A stretch of 9,682 bases of DNA from Candidatus Methanoperedentaceae archaeon. GTDB taxonomy: Archaea; Halobacteriota; Methanosarcinia; Methanosarcinales; Methanoperedenaceae. Where the stretch lies: assembly GCA_014859785.1 (NCBI GenBank), contig JACUTP010000059.1, forward strand, positions 1 to 9,682. Direction: 5' to 3'. The notes under the pieces were generated by a model. That model did not search any database, was not told where the DNA came from, and saw nothing but the letters and a program-made list of their open reading frames with translations. This document shows positions 1-6,960 of this stretch, piece after piece (position 1 is the stretch's first letter; every line of letters begins with the position of its first letter). Position numbers and translations under genes: made by a program.

Positions 1-10
1 TTACAATAGT

Positions 11-20
11 TTAATATAAA
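11..20 (+). promoter_or_regulatory. Putative TATA box of mptA
   Basis: The AT-rich element TTAATATAAA resembles an archaeal TATA box. With the usual 25-27 bp spacing it would start transcription near position 41, giving an mptA leader of about 45 nt that contains the hairpin at 45-60 and the GGAG at 71-74. The call rests on sequence resemblance only, and the window edge hides any upstream BRE context. Confidence 0.4.
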
Positions 21-44
21 TGGGAACTAATGGAACACTTCACT

Positions 45-60
45 CCTGTAAAAATACAGG
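45..60 (+). promoter_or_regulatory. Perfect hairpin in the mptA leader
   Basis: CCTGTA-AAAA-TACAGG forms a 6-bp perfect stem with an AAAA tetraloop. It lies 10 nt before the GGAG ribosome-binding site (71-74) of mptA and just downstream of the predicted transcription start. It could affect translation or mRNA stability, or mark the end of an upstream gene. No T-run follows it, so an intrinsic terminator is less likely. Its function is unknown. Confidence 0.35.
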
Positions 61-85
61 AAACACTTTTGGAGATAATCAATAA

Positions 86-1036
86 ATGGAACTACCAGTT
101 GTCAATCTGCCTGATATCCAGGCAAACACGCCAGAAATTCCGATAACACTCACAAGGGTGGGAGTCACGGATGTCAAGAAACTTGTTGAGGTAGCAAGGA
201 AAGATAAACGTCCTATTGTCCTTGTTTCCACATTCGACATTTTCGTGGATTTACCGTCCGACCGCAAAGGTGCAAACCTGTCAAGGAATTTCGAAGCCAT
301 AGACGAAGTGCTTGAAGAAATGGTAAAATCACCTGTTTACGAGATAGAAGACTTATGCGGTGAAGTGGCAAAGAGGCTTATCTACAGGCATGAGTACGCC
401 CTGCATGCCGAAGTCAGGATGAAAAGCGAGTATATTATTAAACGTGAAACCCCGGTTTCAAAAGTAACCTGCCAGGAAGTTGTCAATATTTTCGCGGAAG
501 CCAAAGCCAAACGGGATGAAAAACTTATAATCAGGAAGCTCGTTGGTGCCGAGGTTCTCGGGATTACAGCATGTCCCTGCGCACAGGAAATCATGAGGGA
601 CAGGGCAAGAAATGAACTGAAATCCCTTGGTGTTGACGGGAAGGTAATCAGGGAATTCCTGAACCGTGTTCCCATGCCCACCCACAACCAGAGAGGGCGG
701 GGAATCATATCAATAGAGGTTCATGACAGCGATATCGTATCCCTTGACGCTATCATCCATATTATAGAGACCTCTTTAAGCTCCCAGATGTATGAACTGC
801 TAAAGAGGGGGGATGAGGTTGCTGTTGTCGAACGGGCGCATAATAACCCGAAATTCGTGGAAGACTGTGTACGCAGCATGGCTCAGAAAATCGTGGAGGA
901 ATTCCCGGTATTGCCTGATGATTCTATTATAATAATCAAACAGGTAAACGAGGAAAGTATCCATCGGCATAATGCATTTGCAGAACGAAAATCCACGCTC
1001 GGGGAATTGAGGCAGGAGATAAACAGTTTCAGTTAA
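86..1036 (+). CDS. mptA: GTP cyclohydrolase IV MptA (methanopterin biosynthesis)
   Basis: This 316-residue protein matches the archaeal MptA/FolE2-type cyclohydrolases in length and motifs. The family is Fe(II)-dependent and converts GTP to 7,8-dihydroneopterin 2',3'-cyclic phosphate, the first step toward tetrahydromethanopterin, in the cytosol. Visible family signatures are PIVLVSTFDIFVDLP (43-57), RHEYALHAEVRMKSEY (101-116), the CPCAQ cysteine motif (163-167), MPTHNQRGRG (197-206) and SIHRHNAFAER (291-301). The conserved histidines at 200 and in the 293-295 HRH cluster fit metal and substrate binding. A GGAG at 71-74, 11 nt before the ATG, supports this start. The gene is monocistronic in this view and ends in an 8-bp tail-to-tail overlap with the small membrane-protein gene on the other strand. 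Its presence implies an H4MPT-using archaeon. Confidence 0.95.
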   Translation: MELPVVNLPDIQANTPEIPITLTRVGVTDVKKLVEVARKDKRPIVLVSTFDIFVDLPSDRKGANLSRNFEAIDEVLEEMVKSPVYEIEDLCGEVAKRLIYRHEYALHAEVRMKSEYIIKRETPVSKVTCQEVVNIFAEAKAKRDEKLIIRKLVGAEVLGITACPCAQEIMRDRARNELKSLGVDGKVIREFLNRVPMPTHNQRGRGIISIEVHDSDIVSLDAIIHIIETSLSSQMYELLKRGDEVAVVERAHNNPKFVEDCVRSMAQKIVEEFPVLPDDSIIIIKQVNEESIHRHNAFAERKSTLGELRQEINSFS

Positions 1037-1367
1037 CGTTTATCAGTAGTTTTACCAGTATCATTGCCATGAACAGGAATGCTGCAACGATAATAATTAT
1101 TAAGGTATAAATCCATGATTCCTGCAGGGTGAAAACATCCCTCCAGGTAATCTGGTTGATTTCTTCCCAGTCCCTGCGATATAATACTATTTTACCTTCG
1201 GGCTGGTACCGTTTGAATTTTTCTGTGTGGCAGGGTGGCTTTTTTGAGACATCAACGGATTCAGGGCACTGGTTTGTCCCGCAGTTAAAACGGTAACTGC
1301 AATTCAGCCTGTGTGCAGAGTCTGTGTATATTGCAAGTAATAACTTTAACCCTGGAATTAAATGCAA
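1029..1367 (-). CDS. Small cysteine-containing membrane protein, unknown function
   Basis: I do not recognise this family. The frame is open from a TTG at 1397, but I prefer the TTG at 1365-1367. It is preceded by AGGGGGGT (1372-1379), a strong ribosome-binding site overlapping the stop codon of the M50 gene, and this choice removes a 20-bp overlap. The product is then 112 residues. A hydrophobic N-terminal stretch (LIPGLKLLLAIY, about 3-14) could be a signal or membrane anchor. A polar middle carries four cysteines (23, 29, 34, 46), and a clear transmembrane helix (WIYTLIIIIVAAFLFMAMIL) lies at about 85-104. The spacing of the cysteines suggests metal binding or disulfides if the loop is outside. 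It is the last gene of the mevalonate/ABC/M50 string, so it may be an accessory subunit or substrate of that module (inference). The non-ATG start and the absence of a known domain limit confidence. Confidence 0.6.
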   Translation of the reverse strand: MHLIPGLKLLLAIYTDSAHRLNCSYRFNCGTNQCPESVDVSKKPPCHTEKFKRYQPEGKIVLYRRDWEEINQITWRDVFTLQESWIYTLIIIIVAAFLFMAMILVKLLINVN

Positions 1368-1377
1368 GTTTACCCCC

Positions 1378-2463
1378 CTAAATCTTGAAAGGAACAAGTG
1401 TTATACAGAGCAGCCCCAGGAAAAACGTCATAACGCCGAGCGCCATTCTCCACTTCCCGAGAGGTATTTCGTCATTAAGCGGTGCCGGGTGCCCTGCAGC
1501 AGCAAAAAAAGACAGTATAAGACCCCAGAAGACTACAAAGTAACCGAAGTCCTGCCCTTTGAAATAGGTTATATAAAATCCAAGCGAGATGAGCATAAAC
1601 GGCACTAATGTTGATACCCGCGAGGCTTTTTCACCGAGCATTGCACGAAGAATGTGCCCGCCGTCAAGCTGTCCTGCTGGTATGAGGTTAAAGGCGGTAA
1701 CCAGCATACCCACCCATCCTGCAAAAGCAATGGGATGCAGTGCAGCCGAATCGCTGGTCCGGATAAAACGGGTTATGAACTCAAACAAAGGCGGAATGCC
1801 AAGCTCAACCTGAAATCCCCCGTTTACCGCAAGAGGCGGCTGCAAAAGCCCGATAATCGTTACAATAACCGAAACAATAAGCCCGATTAACGGTCCTGAT
1901 ACACCCACGTCAAAAAGCGCCTTCCTGCTGGGAATGGGTCCCCGGTGTTTGATAACAGCGCCCATTGTCCCTATCATACTCGGAAACGGGATGAAATACG
2001 GCAGCGAGGTATTCATGCCGTGCTTCTTTGCAATTATGTAATGCCCTGCCTCATGCGAGCCGAGTACCGCCATGATAGCGATGGTGAAAGGAAGACCTTT
2101 TATAACCTGTGACGGTGTACTGACCGGGTCAACACCGAAAAGCAGGGAACCTACAAACATTGTGGTAAAAATCGTAGCCAGGGCAAGTACCACGTTAATC
2201 CAACGTTTCTCCTTAACAGGTCCAAACCGGGATACTACCAGCACATGTTCCCCTAGTTCATATTTAATATCCAGCTGGTACCCCTTCTCCAGGAAAAACA
2301 TGCCTGATTGCACGGCAACATCCATGGAATCCTCTTTCGGGATACCGAAAAAATAAATGGTACTGTCTTCCTGCTGTATATCATATATGGAAAAAAAAGG
2401 AGTTATTTTTTCAGCAAATTCGCTGATAACAGGATCTTCCAGCTTTTGAAAAAACATCTTCAT
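1378..2463 (-). CDS. Site-2-type membrane zinc metalloprotease (M50 family)
   Basis: This 361-residue polytopic protein carries both hallmarks of intramembrane site-2 proteases. HEAGH at 137-141 has two zinc-ligand histidines and the catalytic glutamate 138. FNLIPAGQLDGGH at 258-270 has Asp267 as the third ligand. Residues 1-85 form a soluble N-terminal domain, followed by about six or seven hydrophobic segments (about 89-110, 122-143, 185-208, 245-262, 284-300, 306-323, 338-358). The PDG motif is extended to PAGQLDGG, as in many archaeal members. Family members cut transmembrane segments of regulators or remnant signal peptides; the substrate here is unknown. It starts 4 bp after the ABC permease stop with no clear Shine-Dalgarno, consistent with translational coupling. 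A second in-frame ATG lies at codon 3. Its place behind an ABC exporter suggests the protease acts on an exported or membrane-bound partner (inference). Confidence 0.9.
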   Translation of the reverse strand: MKMFFQKLEDPVISEFAEKITPFFSIYDIQQEDSTIYFFGIPKEDSMDVAVQSGMFFLEKGYQLDIKYELGEHVLVVSRFGPVKEKRWINVVLALATIFTTMFVGSLLFGVDPVSTPSQVIKGLPFTIAIMAVLGSHEAGHYIIAKKHGMNTSLPYFIPFPSMIGTMGAVIKHRGPIPSRKALFDVGVSGPLIGLIVSVIVTIIGLLQPPLAVNGGFQVELGIPPLFEFITRFIRTSDSAALHPIAFAGWVGMLVTAFNLIPAGQLDGGHILRAMLGEKASRVSTLVPFMLISLGFYITYFKGQDFGYFVVFWGLILSFFAAAGHPAPLNDEIPLGKWRMALGVMTFFLGLLCITLVPFKI

Positions 2464-2467
2464 TATA

Positions 2468-3406
2468 CTAATACTCTAAATCCTGCCTAATGAATATAAC
2501 TATTCCGATAACAAGGAATATTATTGCAGCGATTAACTGGACATTGAAAACACCTGCCAGAAGTCCGGGATTGGTTGCTGCTATTAAATCAATGGTAAAA
2601 GGCGACAGATAAGTTATTTTTTCAAGAACAAGCAAAAAAAAGGTACTGTTATTTGTTAAATTTAATATTAACTCAATAACAGGTATGAAAATCCATAAAG
2701 ATGTCAGGGCTACCATTAATGTTACAATCTTCCCTCCAAATTTAGTAGCTTTTTCCTCAGTATTCCACAGGACAGAAACCAGCATACCGATAGATGTAAT
2801 AAGCATAACTGTAGCAATTGCGGTTTTAAACACCACACCGCTTAAATTAGCCTCAAGAGGAAAAATACTGTTAAAAGCCCAGTTTGTAATGATGTAAAAA
2901 TAAATAATCATCGGAAGGGAAATGATAAATACCGCAATGAACTTGCCAAGATAAATAGAGGGTCTTGTCTGCGGACTTGATACCGTGATAAACAATGTCT
3001 TTTTTTCTTTTTCCTTTGCTATGGAAACGGATGCTTTTTTCATTATGAACCTGCCCATCATAATAAGGCCAAGAATCATGGGAACTATTATGAAAAACAT
3101 GACACCTATCTCAGGAGGGAATGCAATGTCAGTAACCTCACCAGTGAGAACAGCCTCGGATGATGAAACTATGAAAGTATAGGAGAAAATTATTATCATA
3201 CGCATTGCTTCACTGCCATATTCGAGTGTCATTAACGGCTCTTCTGTATTTCCAGACAGCACGTATGTTTCTGCGAAAAGAGCATAGGTTGCTATAAATA
3301 CAAGCACGAAAAACCAGAGATATGAGAAAATCGAGCTTTTTACTGTCCTCTTAATTTCATAGAGTAACATGAATAAAAAACCGATTAGGAAATCACGCAA
3401 CTTCAT
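2468..3406 (-). CDS. ABC-2 type transporter permease
   Basis: This 312-residue hydrophobic protein has about six membrane segments (about 23-45, 104-124, 152-174, 187-210, 228-247, 283-306). Its cytosolic stretch IAKEKEKKTLFITVSSPQTR, followed by YLGKF, is the typical ABC-2 permease coupling motif (compare EKERGTLE..LSSP..R..I..GKF in NatB/ABC-2 relatives). It should form the membrane channel of an exporter with the ATPase encoded just upstream. Its first 14 bp overlap the ATPase gene, and a strong GGAGG (3413-3417), 6 nt before the ATG, lies inside the ATPase reading frame and fixes the start. The substrate cannot be told from sequence. Export of an ion, lipid or peptide is possible, and linkage to M50 and mevalonate genes favours something envelope-related (inference). 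Confidence 0.85.
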   Translation of the reverse strand: MKLRDFLIGFLFMLLYEIKRTVKSSIFSYLWFFVLVFIATYALFAETYVLSGNTEEPLMTLEYGSEAMRMIIIFSYTFIVSSSEAVLTGEVTDIAFPPEIGVMFFIIVPMILGLIMMGRFIMKKASVSIAKEKEKKTLFITVSSPQTRPSIYLGKFIAVFIISLPMIIYFYIITNWAFNSIFPLEANLSGVVFKTAIATVMLITSIGMLVSVLWNTEEKATKFGGKIVTLMVALTSLWIFIPVIELILNLTNNSTFFLLVLEKITYLSPFTIDLIAATNPGLLAGVFNVQLIAAIIFLVIGIVIFIRQDLEY

Positions 3407-4298
3407 TTATTGCCTCCTCATGGAATGTCCCGAATATTTCATCAATTGTTATTTTCATGGATTTTGCTTCCTTTATATCGGCAGCATTGGCTGCAACGCG
3501 GATGATATGCGGTATTTCCGATTCTGAGTTGAACTTGATAAACACCGATTCACCGCCGACTGTTACGTTCACGCTTTCCTTTTCAAGCTCGAATATCAGC
3601 TTCTGGATTTGCTTCACGTCATAAAGCTTGAGTTCAAGGGCAATCTTGCCGATTTTTTTCCTGATTGAAGTAAGCTCGTCATTTATAACAGTTGACCCAT
3701 TCCTGAGAACCGTTACACTGTCGCAAATCCCTTCTAAGTTATTAAAATCCTTGTCCGTTATCAGGATGGTTTTATTCGTGGATGAAAGTAATTTTTTAAG
3801 CGATTTGAGGGATACTGGATCAAGTCCGGTCATGGGCTCGTCGAGCAGCAGAACCAGGGGATTGTGAACAAGTGCCATTGCAATAGCCACGTTCTTTTTC
3901 ATGGATACCGAATACCTGCTTATGGTCTGGTCAGCCACAGATTCAAGTCCTCTCTGTTTGATAATATGGTAAACTATGCTTTCATCCCGGATGCCGTGGA
4001 GTGATGCCGTCAGGGTAACCAGTTCCCTTGCCGTGGAATCCGGAGGAAAATGAGGGGTTTTGGGAACGTAACCTACCAATTTCCTGATTTCCCACCCTTT
4101 TTTGATAGGGATATCATTAATTATTACTTCTCCTGAATCAGGTTTCATAAGGGTTGCAAGTATTCGCAGGACAGTGCTTTTCCCTGACGCTTCTGGTCCT
4201 ATCAGCCCGTGGACAGTGCCTTTTTTCACATCAAGGTTCAGATTCCTTAAAGCGTGTATTTTCCCGAATCTCTTATTAAGGTTCTTTATGGCAATCAT
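3393..4298 (-). CDS. ABC transporter ATPase with degenerate catalytic motifs
   Basis: This 301-residue protein resembles the CcmA/NatA-type ATPases that pair with ABC-2 permeases. Walker A is GPEASGKST (34-42). Walker B is VLLLDEP (149-155), with Asp153 and Glu154, and the D-loop TGLDP (157-161) follows. Three other motifs are off consensus. The Q-loop glutamine position is Lys80 (GYVPKTP). The signature reads YSVSMKK (129-135) where relatives have YSGGMKR, losing both glycines. The switch histidine is Lys183 (ITDKD for STHD). A C-terminal domain of about 90 residues (212-301) follows, as in many ABC-2 ATPases. It should work with the permease whose start overlaps this gene's end. It begins 4 bp after the DUF35 gene; the nearest AGGAG is 13 nt before the ATG, unusually far, so coupling is likely. 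ATP binding looks feasible; the hydrolysis rate may be altered. Confidence 0.85.
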   Translation of the reverse strand: MIAIKNLNKRFGKIHALRNLNLDVKKGTVHGLIGPEASGKSTVLRILATLMKPDSGEVIINDIPIKKGWEIRKLVGYVPKTPHFPPDSTARELVTLTASLHGIRDESIVYHIIKQRGLESVADQTISRYSVSMKKNVAIAMALVHNPLVLLLDEPMTGLDPVSLKSLKKLLSSTNKTILITDKDFNNLEGICDSVTVLRNGSTVINDELTSIRKKIGKIALELKLYDVKQIQKLIFELEKESVNVTVGGESVFIKFNSESEIPHIIRVAANAADIKEAKSMKITIDEIFGTFHEEAINEVA

Positions 4299-4302
4299 TT
4301 AC

Positions 4303-4701
4303 TTACTTTATCTCCTGTGGCATAAACTTTGTTCCGTAATATATCATACCTTTTTCACTTTCCTCACCGAGTTTCCTGAATGCGGATTTTACTTTCATGC
4401 CTGTATGTATGTCATCGGGGCTGCATATTACCTGTGCCGTCAGGCGCGGCCCCTCATCCAGTTTTATTATTGCAAGTATGTACGGTGTGTGCTTGGCATA
4501 ATCCTTACCTGCACTGTGGATAATGGTATATGTCACCACCTCGCCTGTCCCGTTGAACTTAAATGGAACAACCTGGCCCGTCCTCCTGCATTCAGGGCAC
4601 ATGTTCCTTGGCGGAAAATAATATTCACTGCAATTTTCACAGCGTGTACCGATAAGCCTGTACAGGTTTTTCAACCGTCTCCAGAATCTTGGAACTGTCA
4701 T
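4303..4701 (-). CDS. DUF35 zinc-ribbon/OB-fold protein of the thiolase-HMG-CoA synthase complex
   Basis: This 132-residue protein has a zinc ribbon with paired cysteines C21-x2-C24 and C35-x2-C38, followed by an OB-fold-like segment (about 45-120, including GTGEVVTYTIIH). This is the DUF35 architecture. In archaea a DUF35 protein bridges acetoacetyl-CoA thiolase and HMG-CoA synthase and provides a shared CoA-binding site, so acetoacetyl-CoA is channelled between them. Gene order agrees: it follows the thiolase gene with only 2 bp between, and a GGGAG sits 8 nt before its ATG. The length is normal and all four cysteines are present. It is probably structural rather than catalytic. Confidence 0.9.
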   Translation of the reverse strand: MTVPRFWRRLKNLYRLIGTRCENCSEYYFPPRNMCPECRRTGQVVPFKFNGTGEVVTYTIIHSAGKDYAKHTPYILAIIKLDEGPRLTAQVICSPDDIHTGMKVKSAFRKLGEESEKGMIYYGTKFMPQEIK

Positions 4702-4703
4702 TT

Positions 4704-5882
4704 TTATCGCTCCCTCGATAATATATGGACCGTAGCAGTAGCACCCGACCCGCCCACGTTATGCGCAAGACCGATTTCAGCACCATTTACCTGCCTTTTG
4801 CCTGCTTCCCCGCGAAGCTGGTACGTCACCTCAACCGCCTGTTTTATACCGGTGGCACCCACAGGATGCCCGCAGGCTTTTAACCCGCCTGACGGATTTA
4901 CAGGTATTTTCCCGCCAATGGCTGTCATGCCGGATTCGGTGGCAGGTCCTCCGTCACCTTTCATTACAAACCCCAGGTCCTCGATGGCGCATATCTCTGC
5001 AATGGTAAAACAATCATGCACTTCAGCAAAGTCAATTTCTCCGGATGTTATCTTTGCCATCCTGTATGCCCTCTTTGCAGCTACAACCGTGGCGTCAAGA
5101 GTGGTAATATCACACCTGTCATGAAGGGAAAGGGTACTGCTTGCCTGGGCTGAGGCTTTCACGTATATGGGCGTGTCAGTGTACCTGTGTGCCTCATCGG
5201 CAGGTGCAAGAACAAGGGCAGAAGCACCGTCTGTTATCGGGGAGCAGTCAAAAACATGCAGCGGGTCAGCGACCATGACTGAATTAAGTACGGTTTCTAT
5301 GGTTATCTCGTTCCGGAACTGCGCTTTCGGGTTCATGGTACCGTTATGGTGGTTCTTGACAGCAACAGCCGCCAGCTGTTCCCTGGTTGTCCCGTAGCGT
5401 TCCATATGAAGTTTTGCAATCATGGCATAAAGACCCGGGAATGTTGCACCCATAATACCTTCCCATTCCCTGTCCGCGGCTGCTGAAAGCGCATCGGTTG
5501 TTGTCTCGGCACTGACATCCGTCATTTTTTCAGCACCGCCTGCTATTACAATATCATGATAACCCGATGCAACCGCAATAATTCCCTGCCGCAATGCCAG
5601 CCCTCCTGAAGCACACGCAGCTTCAACGCGCGTTGAAGGCACATTGAGGCTGGCAAGCCCTGAATAGTCAGCTATCAGTGCACCGAGGTGTTCCTGCTCA
5701 ATGAACCGTCCCCCGCTCATATTGCCGACATACAGCGCATCGATTTTTTCACCCTGCACACTGGCATCCTCTATTGCAGATACTCCTGCTTCCACGAAAA
5801 GGTCACGGAACGATTTATCCCATAATTCGCCGAATTCCGTGCATCCGACTCCTATAATTGCTACATCTCTCATGAATTTCAC
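4704..5882 (-). CDS. Acetoacetyl-CoA thiolase (archaeal SCP2-like)
   Basis: This 392-residue archaeal thiolase-family protein would condense two acetyl-CoA to acetoacetyl-CoA, the entry step of the mevalonate pathway. Catalytic positions are visible: the nucleophile Cys90 in VEAACASGG (86-94), His289 in VHDCF (288-292), and the CGHP motif (337-340) with His339. Glycine-rich GGSGATATVHI closes the protein. The neighbours, HMG-CoA synthase before it (5-bp gap) and DUF35 after it (2-bp gap), support membership of the channelling complex rather than a fatty-acid role. The start is uncertain. The ATG at 5882 has AGGTG only 2 nt upstream, while the ATG three codons later (MRDVAIIGVG, 5873) sits at a more usual distance and matches where I expect relatives to begin. 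Both starts give essentially the same enzyme. Confidence 0.93.
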   Translation of the reverse strand: MKFMRDVAIIGVGCTEFGELWDKSFRDLFVEAGVSAIEDASVQGEKIDALYVGNMSGGRFIEQEHLGALIADYSGLASLNVPSTRVEAACASGGLALRQGIIAVASGYHDIVIAGGAEKMTDVSAETTTDALSAAADREWEGIMGATFPGLYAMIAKLHMERYGTTREQLAAVAVKNHHNGTMNPKAQFRNEITIETVLNSVMVADPLHVFDCSPITDGASALVLAPADEAHRYTDTPIYVKASAQASSTLSLHDRCDITTLDATVVAAKRAYRMAKITSGEIDFAEVHDCFTIAEICAIEDLGFVMKGDGGPATESGMTAIGGKIPVNPSGGLKACGHPVGATGIKQAVEVTYQLRGEAGKRQVNGAEIGLAHNVGGSGATATVHILSRER

Positions 5883-5887
5883 CTGAA

Positions 5888-6928
5888 CTAAAATTTAATC
5901 TTACCTTTATGTTTTGCGTAATCCGCGTAATTTAAATATATCGGATTGGCAAGCAGTTGTTCAACAGACGGTGCACTGTTTCGAATATCATCAATTCTAT
6001 CAGTCACGGTTATACTGAAAGCATCACTGCCAGCACCTGAACCGAACGATGTTACGAAAATCCTGTCACCCGGTTTTGCAATATCAAGGGTTGCGGCAAG
6101 CCCCATCATGCATGAGCCGGAATACGTATTGCCAAGGCGCGGCACAACAAGACCGGGTTTTATCTGTTCCTTTGAGAAACCCAGCATTTTCGCAACACGA
6201 GTCGGGAATTTCCCGTTCGGCTGGTGGAATATTGCATAATCGTAATCAGATGGTTTTGTCCCTATCTTTTCAAGAAGACCGTTTGCCGCAGATGTAACGT
6301 GCTTGAAGTATGCAGGCTCTCCGGTAAACCGTCCGCCGTGCTCGGGATATGTCATTCCTTCCCGCCTCCAGAAATCGGGCGTATCTGATGTGAATGAATA
6401 CGTTGATTCGATTTCCGCTGCCTGTTCGTCTTTTCCGATTATGTACGCAACACCTCCTGCAGCTGCTGTGTACTCAAGGGCATCACCGGGTGCGCCCTGC
6501 GAGACATCCGAACCTATTGCCATTCCAAGGTCAATCATTCCCGAACCGACAAGTCCCATACATGCCTGGATTGCAGCTGTCCCTGCCTTGCAGGCAAACT
6601 CAAAATCAGCAGCCGTGAGTTCTGAATTCGTACCGATTGCTTCTGCCACAACAGTACTGGTGGGCTTTACAGCATAAGGATGGCTTTCAGAACCCGTATA
6701 TATCGCCCCGATTCGTTCAGGGTCAATGCCGGCACGTTTTATCGCATTATTCGCAGCCTCAACAGCAATTGTAATGGTATCCTCATCAATATCGGGCACG
6801 GATTTTTCAAAAACCATGAGCCCATCGGATATAATCCTTGCGTCATTACCCCACACCCTGGCTATTTCTTCCACCCTTATCCTGTAACGGGGTATATACG
6901 CTCCATATGAAATAATTCCAACACTCAT
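5888..6928 (-). CDS. mvaS: Hydroxymethylglutaryl-CoA synthase
   Basis: This 346-residue archaeal HMG-CoA synthase adds acetyl-CoA to acetoacetyl-CoA, making HMG-CoA for mevalonate and isoprenoid lipid synthesis. The expected catalytic triad is visible: Glu81 in GSESHPYAVKPTS (79-91), the acyl-carrying Cys113 in FACKAGTAA (111-119), and His235 in IFHQPNGKFP (233-242). GNTYSGSCMMGLA (266-278) and SFGSGAGSDAF (294-304) are typical thiolase-fold segments. The length equals that of archaeal homologues. A GAGGTG (6934-6939), 5 nt before the ATG, fixes the start. It lies 32 bp after the regulator gene and 5 bp before the thiolase gene, so the three enzyme-complex genes are contiguous and probably co-transcribed. 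HMG-CoA reductase is not in this window. Confidence 0.95.
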   Translation of the reverse strand: MSVGIISYGAYIPRYRIRVEEIARVWGNDARIISDGLMVFEKSVPDIDEDTITIAVEAANNAIKRAGIDPERIGAIYTGSESHPYAVKPTSTVVAEAIGTNSELTAADFEFACKAGTAAIQACMGLVGSGMIDLGMAIGSDVSQGAPGDALEYTAAAGGVAYIIGKDEQAAEIESTYSFTSDTPDFWRREGMTYPEHGGRFTGEPAYFKHVTSAANGLLEKIGTKPSDYDYAIFHQPNGKFPTRVAKMLGFSKEQIKPGLVVPRLGNTYSGSCMMGLAATLDIAKPGDRIFVTSFGSGAGSDAFSITVTDRIDDIRNSAPSVEQLLANPIYLNYADYAKHKGKIKF

Positions 6929-6960
6929 TTTTACACCTCAAAATATTAATATAACAGATT

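Noticed and set aside
382..708. 108-codon minus-strand frame inside mptA
   Set aside because: It is antisense to the CPCAQ region of MptA, has no independent start signal and no family resemblance.
4102..5124. 340-codon plus-strand frame opposite the ABC ATPase, DUF35 and thiolase genes
   Set aside because: It is rich in Cys, Pro and Ser with no recognisable domain and lies antisense to three well-supported genes, so it is a shadow frame.
6303..6677. 124-codon plus-strand frame opposite HMG-CoA synthase
   Set aside because: It is an Ala/Pro/Ser-rich antisense shadow of a gene with an intact catalytic triad.
6942..6955. AT-rich TATA-like stretch just before HMG-CoA synthase
   Set aside because: Its centre is only about 20 bp from the ATG, so a promoter here would start transcription inside the gene; it is more likely ordinary AT-rich spacer between co-transcribed genes.
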